From Spizellomyces punctatus DAOM BR117 (taxonomy: Eukaryota; Chytridiomycota; Chytridiomycetes; Spizellomycetales; Spizellomycetaceae), in the NCBI RefSeq assembly GCF_000182565.1, contig NW_015971538.1:775736-839735 (forward strand): 64,000 nucleotides of DNA, written 5' to 3'. How positions within the stretch are numbered: position 1 is the stretch's first letter; every line of letters begins with the position of its first letter. This document shows positions 48,189-59,600 of the stretch, piece by piece. The translations under genes were made by a program, and so were the position numbers. The notes below the pieces were generated by a model. It was given only the letters and a program-made list of their open reading frames with translations, ran no database searches and was not told the origin of the DNA.

Positions 48189-49059
48189 TTAAGGTTCGCT
48201 GTAAAGTATTACAACAGCATCGTCGTTTCCGTGAAAATGTTGCAACGTCCTTGCTTGCATCTGCTTTGAATTAATAGGTATACTGTGGGTGCCGGTATGC
48301 CTTCGAAGAGTAAACTCAGAGGCGATATCGTCTATTTCATTCTTGATCTGAGTAACGGTATCTGATAGCGTGCTGGATGAAGGTACAAAAATGGCCCCAA
48401 GGAGATTCGATTCGTCTCGAGTGGATCGGTAGACCAGCAATTCTTTCTCTGTTTCTGAGATCTTTGCTGTTTTCAAGGATAAACAAAATGCGTGTTCAAC
48501 AGATGTTCAATCAACATCTCAATTACCTTGAACAGGTGCTTGATCTACAGGTGGCGGTGGTCTATTGGATACTGGCGACGATTGCACGGGAGTGGCAGCG
48601 GAGGATGCGAATGATGGTTGTTGATCCAATGGAACAGAGTAAAGGGTATCAAAGGCAGGTGCGGCGAGATAACTAGGGACGAATTTCGGTGTGTTGGATT
48701 CTTCCACAGATTCCTCTTCCGGAGAGACATTGAGAAGCTGCCGTACTTCCGCTCCCTTTGCAATATCTGCAGCCTTCTGGCCTTTTGTGTTTTGTAGATC
48801 AGTGTCCGCTCCATGGTCCAGCAGTATTCGAACAATATCTGGGTGACTCCTTTGAGCAGCCCAGTGAAGGGCCGTCCACTTATTGACCCGGTTTTGTGCA
48901 TCTACATTCACCCCAGCCGTAAGGTAGTGTTGGACAACCTTGGCATTCCCGACAGCAGCTGCTTCTCGAAGCGCCTAAGATGTTGGGATGAGAAATCTGC
49001 CGTTCGGTGAGTGAATCTCGCGGGACACTTGCCTCTTCACGAGCGTCTTCTTGCCGCAT
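48189..49059 (-). CDS. ANKRD40-like ankyrin-repeat protein
   Basis: Exons: one containing MRQEDAREE (ATG 49059), then ALREAAAVGNAKVVQHYLTA and onward to PPPPVDQAPVQ, and a last exon from AKISETEKELLVYRSTRDES to stop 48189-48191. Two ankyrin repeats are seen (LREAAAVGNAKVVQHYL with NVDAQN, and NKWTALHWAAQRSHPDIVRI with LLDHGADTDLQNTKGQKA). They are followed by KFVPSYLAAPAFDTLYSVP, which closely parallels FVPNYLANPAF of ANKRD40. The C-terminal domain begins ELLVYRSTRDESNLLGAIFV. The first visible intron would start with GC (GAG|GCAAGT) and end TTAG. The frame is open upstream of 49059 to an acceptor near 49097, so an additional 5' exon may exist. Function of the family is unknown. Confidence 0.75.
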
Positions 49060-49380
49060 ACTTTTTGCGTCAGCTCGGCTGCTAGACTGCTGGACCAAAA
49101 CCTGACAAGTTAATCTCTTTGTACAATTGCAAGCGTTTGGAGGGCTCAGTCACGGGACTTCCCAAAGATCACTTTCAAAGAACGAGGGCCATGCAAAGAT
49201 AACAGCACTGCAGGCACCAACACCTTTTATAATTCTTTATTACAATGCGTATCTATCTATCTATATATGATCCATCGCCGTTGCAGAGAAGAAACTGAAG
49301 ACGGACCAGGGTTCGGGAATTTGAGTTGGCTGATATCTCCTCCGCGCAGGATGCAAAAATGCAACCACAGCTCTTATGAC
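49060..49380. other. upstream of ANKRD40-like gene
   Basis: About 320 bases, maybe holding an undetected 5' exon of the ANKRD40-like gene. A short ATCT tetranucleotide run (TATCTATCTATCTATATA) lies near 49249-49266. No separate gene seen. Confidence 0.4.
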
Positions 49381-49467
49381 TCCCAAACGGGGAATCGAAC
49401 CCCGGTCTTCCGCGCTCTGGTCTTTTGGACTGACAGGCGGAGGTACTAGCCACTATACTATTTGGGA
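49381..49467 (-). tRNA. tRNA-Asp (anticodon GTC) with 16-base intron
   Basis: On the minus strand the acceptor stem TCCCAAA (49467-49461) pairs with TTTGGGA (49387-49381). The D-stem GTAT/GTAC, the anticodon stem TCCGC/GCGGA, and the T-arm CGGGG-TTCGATT-CCCCG are all perfect or G-T paired. The anticodon loop is CTGTCA|C with anticodon GTC. A 16-base insertion sits between positions 37 and 38, the canonical site for nuclear tRNA introns, and contains GAC, able to pair with the anticodon. Mature length is 71 without CCA. Confidence 0.95.
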
Positions 49468-50628
49468 CTTGTTATCTCCGTCGCATGGATAATATCTGTT
49501 TGAAATGTAAGAGGCTCAGATCTGAGATGTCCATTAATAGCCTTTCATTTGGACACATTGACAGTGAGATATCTGCAAAAGTGGCTAGCTTCCGTGCGTC
49601 GTGGCCTATATGCTGCTCTAGTGCGATCGTTGGGCGTTTCTTATTGTCAATAGTTGATAAAATCATACAGAATAGTCATCATTTTCGGACCTGGGGCTTG
49701 TTAATGTCGTCAAACGATTGGGTAGTCGCATCAATATCGTGTGGGATCTACCCAAGACTTGCTTGCAAAGAAGACATTGACTCCAGCAAAACGTATGTGC
49801 ACGGTCGAAGGATACACGCGGCCTCTAGCTAGTCTTTTGTATGGCAACCGCCTTTCCAGAATGCAAGATACTCCGGCATTATCCAAATTCACATGTGAGT
49901 TGATGCATTCGTGACAGGATGAAAGCAGGCTGCACATGGACAAGTTTGGGCCATCGTTCCATTTACAGATGTCGCCTCCCTGGTGAATAATCTGCATGTC
50001 ACCTCCTTGATCGTCTGATTGGCTAAGAAGGCTGCGTCTGACTGCGTCTGGCTAACAAATTCCCACCACTGAAGAAAGTGGCACAAAGGTTGGTTCTCTT
50101 TTGCATGCCGCATCATGCTCCCTCCTCACTGCTCTAGGACGCAATATTCATCCCGCTAGGTGAAAGGCTTTTGAGCGGCCGCGGGCATTTTGAAGCACAA
50201 ACTGAAAGAGTCATAGATTTAATCAAGGAATGGACATGCTTCCATATGCAGAGTTATGCGGATGCTCAATTTATTGTCCACGTATGCCTCGTTTCATTCT
50301 CCTGAATAAACTGAACAGTGGCATTATGGGAGACGGATGCGATGGGATTACGGAGAGGAGTCGATTTCTTTAGGGATCTGAATTCTGTATAGGCAGCACT
50401 GGCAGCTGTTGATGCTGAATCCTCGCTCACCCATCAGAGTTGAAAACGTTTGCAGACAAGAAGATTGTTGAAAATCGACGATTTCCATCCCAAAAATCCT
50501 CATTTGGACTGAGCGCGTTGAAATGTCGTCAGCCGAGCATGACGCGCATTTGCTCTTCGAGTCTGCGCATATAATTCCTTTCCTAACACAACTGTTCTCT
50601 ACCATCCTACCTTGTAAAAAAGAACCCA
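49468..50628. other. long intergenic region, no gene seen
   Basis: About 1.16 kb between the tRNA gene and the DUF1748 gene. Several short ORFs occur on the minus strand (49731-49997, 49889-50116, 50348-50635), but none has recognisable motifs or splice extensions. No further tRNA or repeat was recognised. Confidence 0.45.
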
Positions 50629-51241
50629 ATGCCACGCATCATTCCAGCAGCAATTGATATTCTACTCGTTGCCACATTATTGGCAGGCCTACGACGATCT
50701 GGGGATTTTGGTATGTCAAATGTGTTCTTCACCAAATTGGATGTGCATATCTACAGGAATTGACACAACTAGTGTTGGGCCGCACTTTACTCTCAATATA
50801 GAATTTGCTACAGAACATATTGGCTCCCCAGCACTCCGGTGGTTAGCCATGCAATTCCTTTTTCTGGGCGAACGTGTCCTAGATATTCTCCTAGTCCTGA
50901 CGAGAAGATATCCAACGTATTTCCGTCCTCGTATCGCAACGCATCATCCCCTACCACTTCCACATGATTTGACAGCATATCCAGCGCATGTCGCGCAATC
51001 CTATGATCTCCCACTACCCCCGCACCCTATGTATATGCAGCAGGCTCAGGCACGAATCGCAGCAGCCGTGGTACGTAGGAGACAGAGTGTGCAAACTTGG
51101 GCTGCTGGTGGTTATCACGGCGTAAAGGGACAAATCGGACAGATGGTGCCTGTGGGACCTATGGGGGCGGGAATAAATGGGCACGGGGCTGTACCTGGAA
51201 TGCCCGCAGGAAACGTGCAAAGGAAGGCGGCAGAACGATGA
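50629..51241 (+). CDS. DUF1748 small mitochondrial membrane protein
   Basis: Two exons, 50629-50710 and 50814-51241, give 169 residues. The first 80 residues match the fungal DUF1748 pattern (as in yeast Mco6): an N-terminal hydrophobic helix IDILLVATLLAGLRRSGDF, then LRWLAMQFLFLGERVLDILL and LTRRYPTYF. The rest is an unusual extension of about 90 residues rich in Pro, Ala, Gly and Met (PLPPHPMYMQQAQARIAAAV), not present in the short yeast protein. Function unknown; yeast member is mitochondrial. Confidence 0.75.
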
Positions 51242-51435
51242 CGGGAGGCTTGGCTGTAGTTTGGGTATTTTTTGGGGGGTAGATGTTTTCAGTTTTTCTT
51301 TGTTTGCGGAATCGCATCCGCTACTTGATTAAAGATGTGTTTACGATTCATGTACAATAATCTGATTATAAAATTCTGCATGGCGGTGGGCGGACGAGCG
51401 TAGATTTCAACAGTTCGATGGCCCATTGCATGCAA

Positions 51436-53567
51436 TCAATATTCTTTCCCACTCTTTGCTTTCCGGTAATATTCTCGCAGCTTTCCAAACAGCTTCTGTC
51501 TCTCTGACGCGTACCTAGAAAACCTGTCCATTACTATTTGCTTCCGCACATAGATAGTCAAAGCAGCCTTAACTTACATTAGAGCGGACGTCACAAAAGC
51601 GCATGCCCCACCGAGGAGAATATGCAAAATCTTGCTCTTCCAGGTATCCCATCCGTATAACAAAGGAAATATATACGTCACAATCCACGACACAACCAGG
51701 GTCGCATATACTTTGCCATCACCCGGAATCATTTCCTTCACCGACAGTGATCGTTTCATGTCCGAGGGCTGTTCCCACTTCCTTGACTGCAAGTAAAACT
51801 CTCGTATGAAGTGCCAGCAGAAATATATCCGCATAATCATATTGGCGATATTCGCCACAACGAGTCCTCCAGGACCCATCGTGAAAAGGTTCATCGTGAC
51901 GTAAGCCACGAGTGCGAATACCGCGGAGCACACCACAAGCCAGTAGCTTTGCTTTTTTATCGTATGGGAATCACCCACACCTTGGAGGAAGGCTTCTGTA
52001 ATACCGTTTATGCCCATTACTGGGACATAAAGGCAGTAGATGGACAGGGCAAGAACGATATCTGGTGTGGAGGCTTTGGTGTTGCCGTACAAGATACTGA
52101 TCAAGGTTCCACTGTAATTGGTAGCGAAAAAGACGAAGTAGGTGCCGAGACACAAGTGAAAGCGTATCAACGTTGATAAGAGATCTAAGGAAGTTGCGAG
52201 AGACTCTTTTCGGACGCCTATTTGTTGTTCAAGGGTTCGACAATTTGGGCTGATTCGCGCGCAATGAGAGACATCACTAACCAGTGGGATTGCTCAGTGT
52301 CCTAGAGAAAAACGCTCGAGCGGTTTCTTCCAATGGCTGGAAGACTATTCGTGCAATCAACGAGCCTGAAATTCCGAAGCCGCTTTCTTAGATGCGTCAA
52401 TAGTATGCATCCCGCGCATAACGAAACTTACCCAGGTCGGACACCATCTTATACGCGCCCTTCTCGTCATTATTGCGACCCATCCACATGAGTAGGATCC
52501 TGTCCCCTTCTGTAAGGATATACTTGAGGGCTGATTGTGCAGTAAAGCTTCCTGCTACTGACAAAAGATACGGGTCCAAGTAGAATGATTCCGTTTTCCT
52601 AAACGTGATTTCAAGGCTCTAGCTCCGGCCTTTGGATACGTTCGAGGATGCACTGTGCGCCAGATTACCCATGCCCAGTTATTTCTCTGATTTTGCAGGG
52701 ACGCAATAAATGCGATAGGCTAGCGGAGCTGGATTCAGTGCTATATGACAATCGTGACATCACGGATTGACGCTTTAAGGCGCGGACGTAACCAAGGATC
52801 AGAAAAGCTGCGTACGCCAATTGGCCCCATGCGTAGGCTTCGGCACCGCCCATTTTCAACCCAAAAATCGATGCAGACTTGAGCGACGTAATGGTCATGG
52901 TCAAAGCGAATGTCGTAACACAGCGCACTAACAGGGCCGTGCCTTCCACTTTTGCTCGAACATCATACAAGAATCTGCTTTGGCACAAGATGTACAGCGG
53001 TTCGCTTCCTAGCTCTACAATTGCAGCAAGAAGATAGACCCACAATGCACCCATTGGCCTCCCGTGCGTCGGTACTGTATAATGATAGCATAGAAACGCC
53101 GCGACGAGAAATACGCCGACCAATATAGGCAAGTAGGATAGGTTGATAAGTTTCTGTTGCTGCATTGCGTTCCCGCCCATATACTCCTCTGAGGGTTTAG
53201 GTACCGCATTACCAGTTTTCCTTTTTCGCAGGTTACCAACCAGACCATTTGCACTAACGTCCACTTCTCCCTTCGTAGACGGATCCGACACATTCGGAGA
53301 GTCGGCTTCCGTGGTCCGCAGCAGAGCCATTCTCAGATTTTCCCTCGACAAAAACAACACTGTGCCGGACAATAATTCCAAGTCCGAGGCAATCCCAACC
53401 GTTTGTATTGAGGAAACGCGTTGAACAAGATTGTTCAGTAGGAATGTGGCTGCTCTGGAGGAAAGCTGAAGCAAAAAGAGATATCCAGCGCCCTTTATGC
53501 TCGATGACAGTGCTCCACCGCTATCCTTGGTAGCCATCGCTGGCGCGTTATTTGCTGTCGCAGTCAT
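51436..53567 (-). CDS. RFT1: RFT1, ER protein required for N-glycan precursor assembly
   Basis: Multi-pass ER membrane protein of the MOP flippase superfamily, needed for the Man5GlcNAc2-PP-dolichol step of N-glycosylation. Start ATG 53567; several exons; stop TGA at 51436-51438. Motifs: GAGYLFLLQLSSRAATFLLN, NLVQRVSSIQTVGIASDLEL, LLSGTVLFLSRENLRMALLR, ELGSEPLYILCQSRFLYDVR and KVEGTALLVRCVTTFALTM. Next come the helices around FTAQSALKYILTEGDRILLM, IYCLYVPVMGINGITEAFLQ and GPGGLVVANIANMIMRIYF. The phase-consistent last exon ends FSRYASERQKLFGKLREYYR and a lysine-rich tail, a possible ER retrieval-type end. Confidence 0.95.
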
Positions 53568-53879
53568 ATTCTCAAGATCTCATCATCTTCGTCCAATGGA
53601 ACAGCTGCTGGCTGAGTGACGGACGCGTTCAAAACAACAATGGCGGGGAACCGGCAGTCTGGTAACGCTGACAGCAGCAAGGCGGCGGGAACGCTAGCGA
53701 GGGAACGCGACGGGTAGCCGATACACGCCCCCCCAGCCATCCACATCCATTCATCCATCCATCAAAGCCCTTCTATCGCATCCGCTCCTTCCATCCAGCA
53801 TCCCCTCGACGATTGCATCGACTACCGACGAATACCATCCATCCATCCATTCTGACCACCCGTTTGATCTGAGCCGGCG
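53568..53879. other. divergent promoter RFT1 / PP2A-A
   Basis: About 310 bases between divergent start codons, with two CATC-rich simple repeat clusters. No gene. Confidence 0.5.
53737..53851. repeat. CATC/ATCC simple repeat clusters
   Basis: Imperfect CATC repeats occur at 53737-53764 and 53834-53851, separated by C-rich sequence. They lie in the shared 5' region of RFT1 and the PP2A scaffold gene, close to the latter's start codon. Confidence 0.8.
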
Positions 53880-56472
53880 ATGAACCCCGAGGAAACGGAT
53901 GAGAGCTTGTACCCCATCGCGGTCCTGATTGATGAGCTAAAACACGAAGATGTCACTTTGCGTCTCGGTGCTATGCGCCGTCTGAGCACAATTGCTCTTG
54001 CATTGGGCCCTGAACGTACGCGTGAAGAACTGATACCCTTCCTTGAAGGTGGGTAGACCTAGTAAACGCGCTGCCGTCTCCGCTCCCCACGCGTTGAGTT
54101 TGAAATTTGGATAGTGGGAGGAAGTGGGATGCGGAAGAAGTTGCAGCTGTTGTAATGTGAAGTGCATCTGCCTCAATACGGGAGGCTAACGTTCTTCCTG
54201 TTTGTAGACTCGATTGATGATGAGGACGAAGTGTTGTTGGCGTTGGCGGACGAGCTTGGAAACTTTGTTGATTACCTGGGCGGACCTCACTACGGACATC
54301 TGTTACTCCCAACTCTGGAGACTTTGGCCGCTGTGGAGGAAACCGTCGTGAGGGACAAGGTGGGAATGCGGATGAGGAGCAAACTCGCCAGCTTATGCAA
54401 ACCGTAATAACCTCGTAATAGGCTGTGGAGTCAATTGCAAAGATTGGGGTAGTTCTTAGCCAGCAACAGATAGAAGAGCATTACATCCCTATGGTTAAAA
54501 GGTTGTCCATCGGAGATTGGTTCACAAGTCGGACGAGTGCGTGCGGATTGTACGCGCCTATATATAAACTCTCCACTCCCGCCACACAAGAAGAATTGCG
54601 GAGGTATCTTTCGGCGACAGTGCATCCAGTTCGATAGAATACCTGAATATGGCTAAAAAAATTGCATTACGTAGACTGTACGCGCAGCTCTGCCATGATG
54701 ATACACCAATGGTCCGGCGAGCGGCTGGAACACATTTGGCGGTAAGGATTCCCTTCTGCTGTATCGGGCAGGCGAAAAATGGATATCGACGCTGAATCTC
54801 ACCTGGATCCATCAGAAATTGACAAAACAAGTGTCCAAAGATAACGTATTGTCTGAAATGATTCCCCTTTTCAAAAACTTGGCCGCGGATGAGCAGGTAT
54901 GACGTAAGCATTTGGTGTGGTAAAAATGGACTATCGACTGATCGCGCTTAAAGGACTCTGTTCGGCTTCTGACTGTGGAGAGCTTGATTGCAATTGCAGA
55001 AGTTCTGACACCCGATGAAAACAAAACCCAAATCCTTGATACCTTGCGTACCATGTGCACGGACAAATCCTGGAGAGTACGATATATGATCGCTGACAAA
55101 TTTGTGCAGGTAATGGTTGCCCACGGTTGAATCGTATTACAGCTCTATACAAGAGAGCGACAGCCAAGGCTTAATCTATAATTCCATTTTAGCTGGCAAA
55201 AGCAGTTGGGGCGGATATTGTACGAGAGGAATTGATCACGGCTTTCGTGCATCTTCTGAAGGATGGGGAGGCTGAAGTTCGAACGGCCGCTGCAGGCCAG
55301 GTTCCAGGTGAGTCTGACCTGTGCATGCACTTACTCGTTTGGGACGACGCGGATGACCAGAATATCTGCGGTAGGCTTCAGCACGTTGATCGATCAGGAC
55401 TCCGTATTGCGGGAGATTCTACCATGCGTGAAGGAACTCGTGACTGACACTTCTCAACATGTCCGCGCCGCTCTTGCTACCCAAATCAGCGGTCTTGCAC
55501 CCTTCCTTGGAAAAGACAAGTGGGTGGCGTCTGGTCAAAGGTTTCAACTATTCTTTGAGGGTTGCGTTTAAACGTGAATCACAGCACCATCGAACACCTC
55601 CTCCCCTTATTCTTGCAATTACTAAAGGACGACGCACCGGAAGTCCGTCTGAACATCATTTCCAAGCTGGATCGCGTGAATGAAGGTTCGTCGAACGTGT
55701 GTGTTGGAGCAGAAACCCAGAGTATTAATAATGGACCAACGTAGTTATCGGCATTGATCTCTTGTCTCAGTCCCTTTTACCGGCCATCGTAGAGCTGGCA
55801 GAGGATAAGCAGTGGCGTGTGCGATTGGCTATTATTGAAAACATCCCCCTTCTGGCGAAACAGTTGGTAGGTCTCCTATCGTTATTCGAATCCAGTCCGA
55901 ATGCTTCACTGACAAATGGGGTTTCCCTCTCAACAAAGGGCGTAGAATTCTTTGACGAAAAACTAGGAAATTTGTGCATGTCATGGCTCGGTGATTGCGT
56001 GTTTTCAATCCGTGAGGCTGCGACGATAAACCTGCGAAAGCTGACGGAGGTGTTCGGAGTGGAATGGGCGAAACAGACAATTATTCCCAAGATCCTCCAG
56101 ATGGCTCAACATCAAAACTATCTTTATCGCATGACCACCGTTTTTGCGTTGACGGTAAGATGCAAACTTGATTTCATCACTTATACGGGTTCTGATTTCA
56201 GCCCTTTTCTTTAGACGTTAGCACACGCTTCCAACGGGGAGACTTTGAGAGAGTTCATCTTGCCTACCATTGGCAACTTGGCTAATGACCCTATCCCCAA
56301 TATTCGATTCAATGTGGCGAAATCTCTTGAACAAATTATTCCCCTGGCGCGGAAAGCAAATCTTTCCACTGCGGTTAATGATCAGATCAAGCCTGCGTTG
56401 GCGAAACTTGCAGAGGACAGTGACGTTGATGTGAGGTATTTTGCCCAACGTGCGACGACAGCTGCGTGGTAA
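53880..56472 (+). CDS. TPD3: PP2A 65-kDa scaffold (A) subunit
   Basis: HEAT-repeat scaffold that holds the PP2A catalytic and B subunits. Start ATG 53880 ([20 protein letters not shown]), stop TAA 56470-56472, about a dozen exons. The repeats follow the PR65 order: [209 protein letters not shown]-type [16 protein letters not shown] and [13 protein letters not shown]. The intron after LLAKQL (55868-55939) is 72 bases with no stop in frame. Removing it restores the family sequence [14 protein letters not shown]. Confidence 0.96.
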
Positions 56473-56694
56473 GGTCTAATAGCGAGCGGGACACGCAGCG
56501 TAAAAACATTAATGATTCTTTATTTCAGAGCGAATGACGATATCTCTCTAGTTGTATGGAGAGTCGTGATGTGTTAAGTCTATGGACAACCAATGAACGA
56601 AGTTCATCTGTACAGAATAAAAAATGAAAATCTACTAGTTCTGCCTAATCTATCTAAAATCGGTTCCCCTTTATCTACATTGAAGAGTGCCTTA
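56473..56694. other. convergent 3' region
   Basis: About 220 bases between the converging PP2A scaffold and BK channel genes; contains TAAT-rich 3' UTR-like sequence only. Confidence 0.5.
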
Positions 56695-59600
56695 TCACCA
56701 GATGGGAATCTTCTCCGCAAAAACATACACCAGATCGTCCTCTCGAACTCGCAACGATGGCCTGGGATTCACAACCACATATTTTACCAGGTTGTTGCGC
56801 TCCACCGTCCTCCTGTACAATCCCAATGCCAACGTTCGATGATTTCGGAGCAGAGACCTGAACAAGGCACCGTAGCTCACACCCGTGAAGCGGCCATCGC
56901 TTGGGAGCGATATCTGAAACAGATTGCCGTGGACTTGTGATTTGTCATCGGGATCGTTTTCTGGATGTGAGGGTTGAGGCGCCCTAACATGGGCAAGGTA
57001 ATTGAACCACGATGGTGCGCTATCGGAACGAAACAAGGTGGTAGGGTGGGCTTCCGCAGTGGTAGTATGTTGTGGTGGTGTATGGGTTCCGTTGAAGATG
57101 AAATGCTTATTGACAAGTTAGCGATTACAATTTTGATCAAAAGGCCCACAAGTAACTGGGTAAAGTATGCACGCCTTACCTTGAGAACATGGAGAAGATG
57201 GGGGTTATAATATGTCTGGCACAATAGAGAGGAAAACATGGCGTTGAAGAAAACGTGGCCGGCTACAAAGCACGGCATCAGGTTGTGCCCTAATTTGCAG
57301 GTCAGTCAGAATGTTCCGTCAGTTCTCTTCAAAATCAGATAGGAAACCGTACCATGTACACCATCGTTATAATATTTCTCCCCATGACCGATGAACTTGG
57401 CATTTTCTGCATGGATGAATTCTACCATTGTGAAAATGTGCCTTTCATCTACGACCGATGTCATTGCCTGCACATTCAAAACGGACAAGAGGGCTTGGGC
57501 ATCAGCCGCACGGTCTGCCACACTAATATATGGTTTAGTACACTAGCCAAGCAAACTGTTAAAACTATCATGAACACGTACTTTGGTTGTTGAGGATTAG
57601 CCATGATGACGGCCCGCCAAGCTTTCTCCACTTTAGCCCTCTGCAAATCCTTTCTTAGCAGCGGTGTGCCAACAATATAATAGACCTCCGTGAAAGCAGC
57701 CAATTTTATCCATTGATCGGCAGCAGGCTCCTCGGCGCAGAGGATCACAATAGGCCGTAGATCCTTGTGACGGAAAGGGGCGATGAAAAATGCCAGATTT
57801 TGAGGGAAAGTAGGACTCAAACTGCATATTAGCACATGATCCACGACACTATCCGGGACCGAGACTGTGGTGGGTTCTGTCGGCGCAACATCGGATTCCT
57901 TAAATTTTCCGCGTGGTAGCGCACTGCTTAGAATTGACGCGGCCGATGGCGGTTCTTGTTCAACGCTAGCAGTCGGTCGGGCCTTTTGCCCGAAACTGAT
58001 CAAATCATCCTTCGCAGACGCCGATAAAGACCCTGACGAGAAAGATTTGACTGGCGGAGATCGTGATGGGTTTTCAGTTCGATCATCGTAAAATGATGCT
58101 CCTTGTTCCTGATCGCCATCCATTTGTGATATTCCCATATCCACAGTCGCTTCCTTGCTCCAGCTTGTACCAACACCATTCCACAAAGATCCTACCGGTG
58201 TATCGGGTACGTCGTTTAGCACCACACCTTGAGTAGCAATGGTTTCGGCGACTGCACTTTGAGTGGTAATGATGTACGCAGTTTCTCCGCCCTTGATGAT
58301 ATAGTCTTGGGGATTCATCACAATCCACGGTTCAGAGTCATCTGTCTTAAACCCGACAGCAAACAAGACAGCAAAGTGGACCATATAGACTCTTTCAGCA
58401 ACCTCAGGGAAGCTCATTCCAGCGAAGGCTGAAGAAAGAGTCACCGCGTAAATCTCCATTTCTGCCCCATCCGCAAACTCATCGACCCAGGCAGCCAACC
58501 GCTTCTTGCTTTTCAGCGCTTTCTTCACGGCGTCTGGGATGGATGTGGTAAGGAGGTAGAGGAGTGTGGAGAATCCCGGTGCCAAACAACTCTGTGCTAG
58601 CATTCCAAGTTTGAACTCATCAATGCACAGTATGTGATCCGCTGAAGATTGAATTTAGCTATGCTGAAGGTTATGAAGACAGGAAAGATCTCACGCACCT
58701 AAAATCTGAAAGTGGGTTTTGTTACCGGGCAATATGACTTGCGCAAAAATGTTGGCCTTTTTATGGAATTTTTTGATGGCCTGCACGCTAATGTGAGCAC
58801 CTTGTTTTCACCAACAAACAGTGTTCATCGCGACTTACAAGGGCGGTCATTACTGTCTCGGCATCGTCCTCAACGGCGGGCTTATCCGACAACCGTGAAG
58901 CAAGTACAAAGCATGCTTTCGCAGTGGAAGCCTGTGCCTTTTCTAAAGACCTGAAAGACATCGGACTCCCTTTTACATACCGAACCCTACTCAAGTAGAG
59001 GGGATCGGCCTAAGGACAATGCATCGGTCAATAACAGCCGGCAATCATTGCACCATTATTGAACTCACGAGTAAGGCCTCCAATTCTTCGCTGGGTTCGT
59101 AGGGATTTAAAAGCACAACCTGCGTCGTCATCGTGGCTGCTCCATGATCCTAGATTCCAACTGGTGAGAACCCTCACGCAATTTGAAAAGTGCTTACAAC
59201 AAGGATATGCCAACCTCGCAAAAGAATTCCCACAGGAAGTCGCGTAATGATGTGATCTCAAAATTACCCGCAATTAGGACATGTGAGCGGTTGGTGGACT
59301 TGTATGAACGGTCGTATTTCGATTTATTACGAATCAATGCTAGAAGGTCGGCAAGATTTGTGGGAATAAATATCGCCCCCACTATCATCACGTACTATAA
59401 TGCGTTTCGTAAGTGCTTATTGCAAGCAAACACAGGCATTCGTCAAACTTACCATGATGACAATGCGACTAAATGGATTGTCTGGTATGATCTGAGTGCT
59501 CAACCCGGACGTTGAAGAGACTATACAACGTATTAATAAGAGGACCGACACACGTGAATGGTCGAAAGCCCATGGCTTTGAAATTCTTACCAGCGATTGT

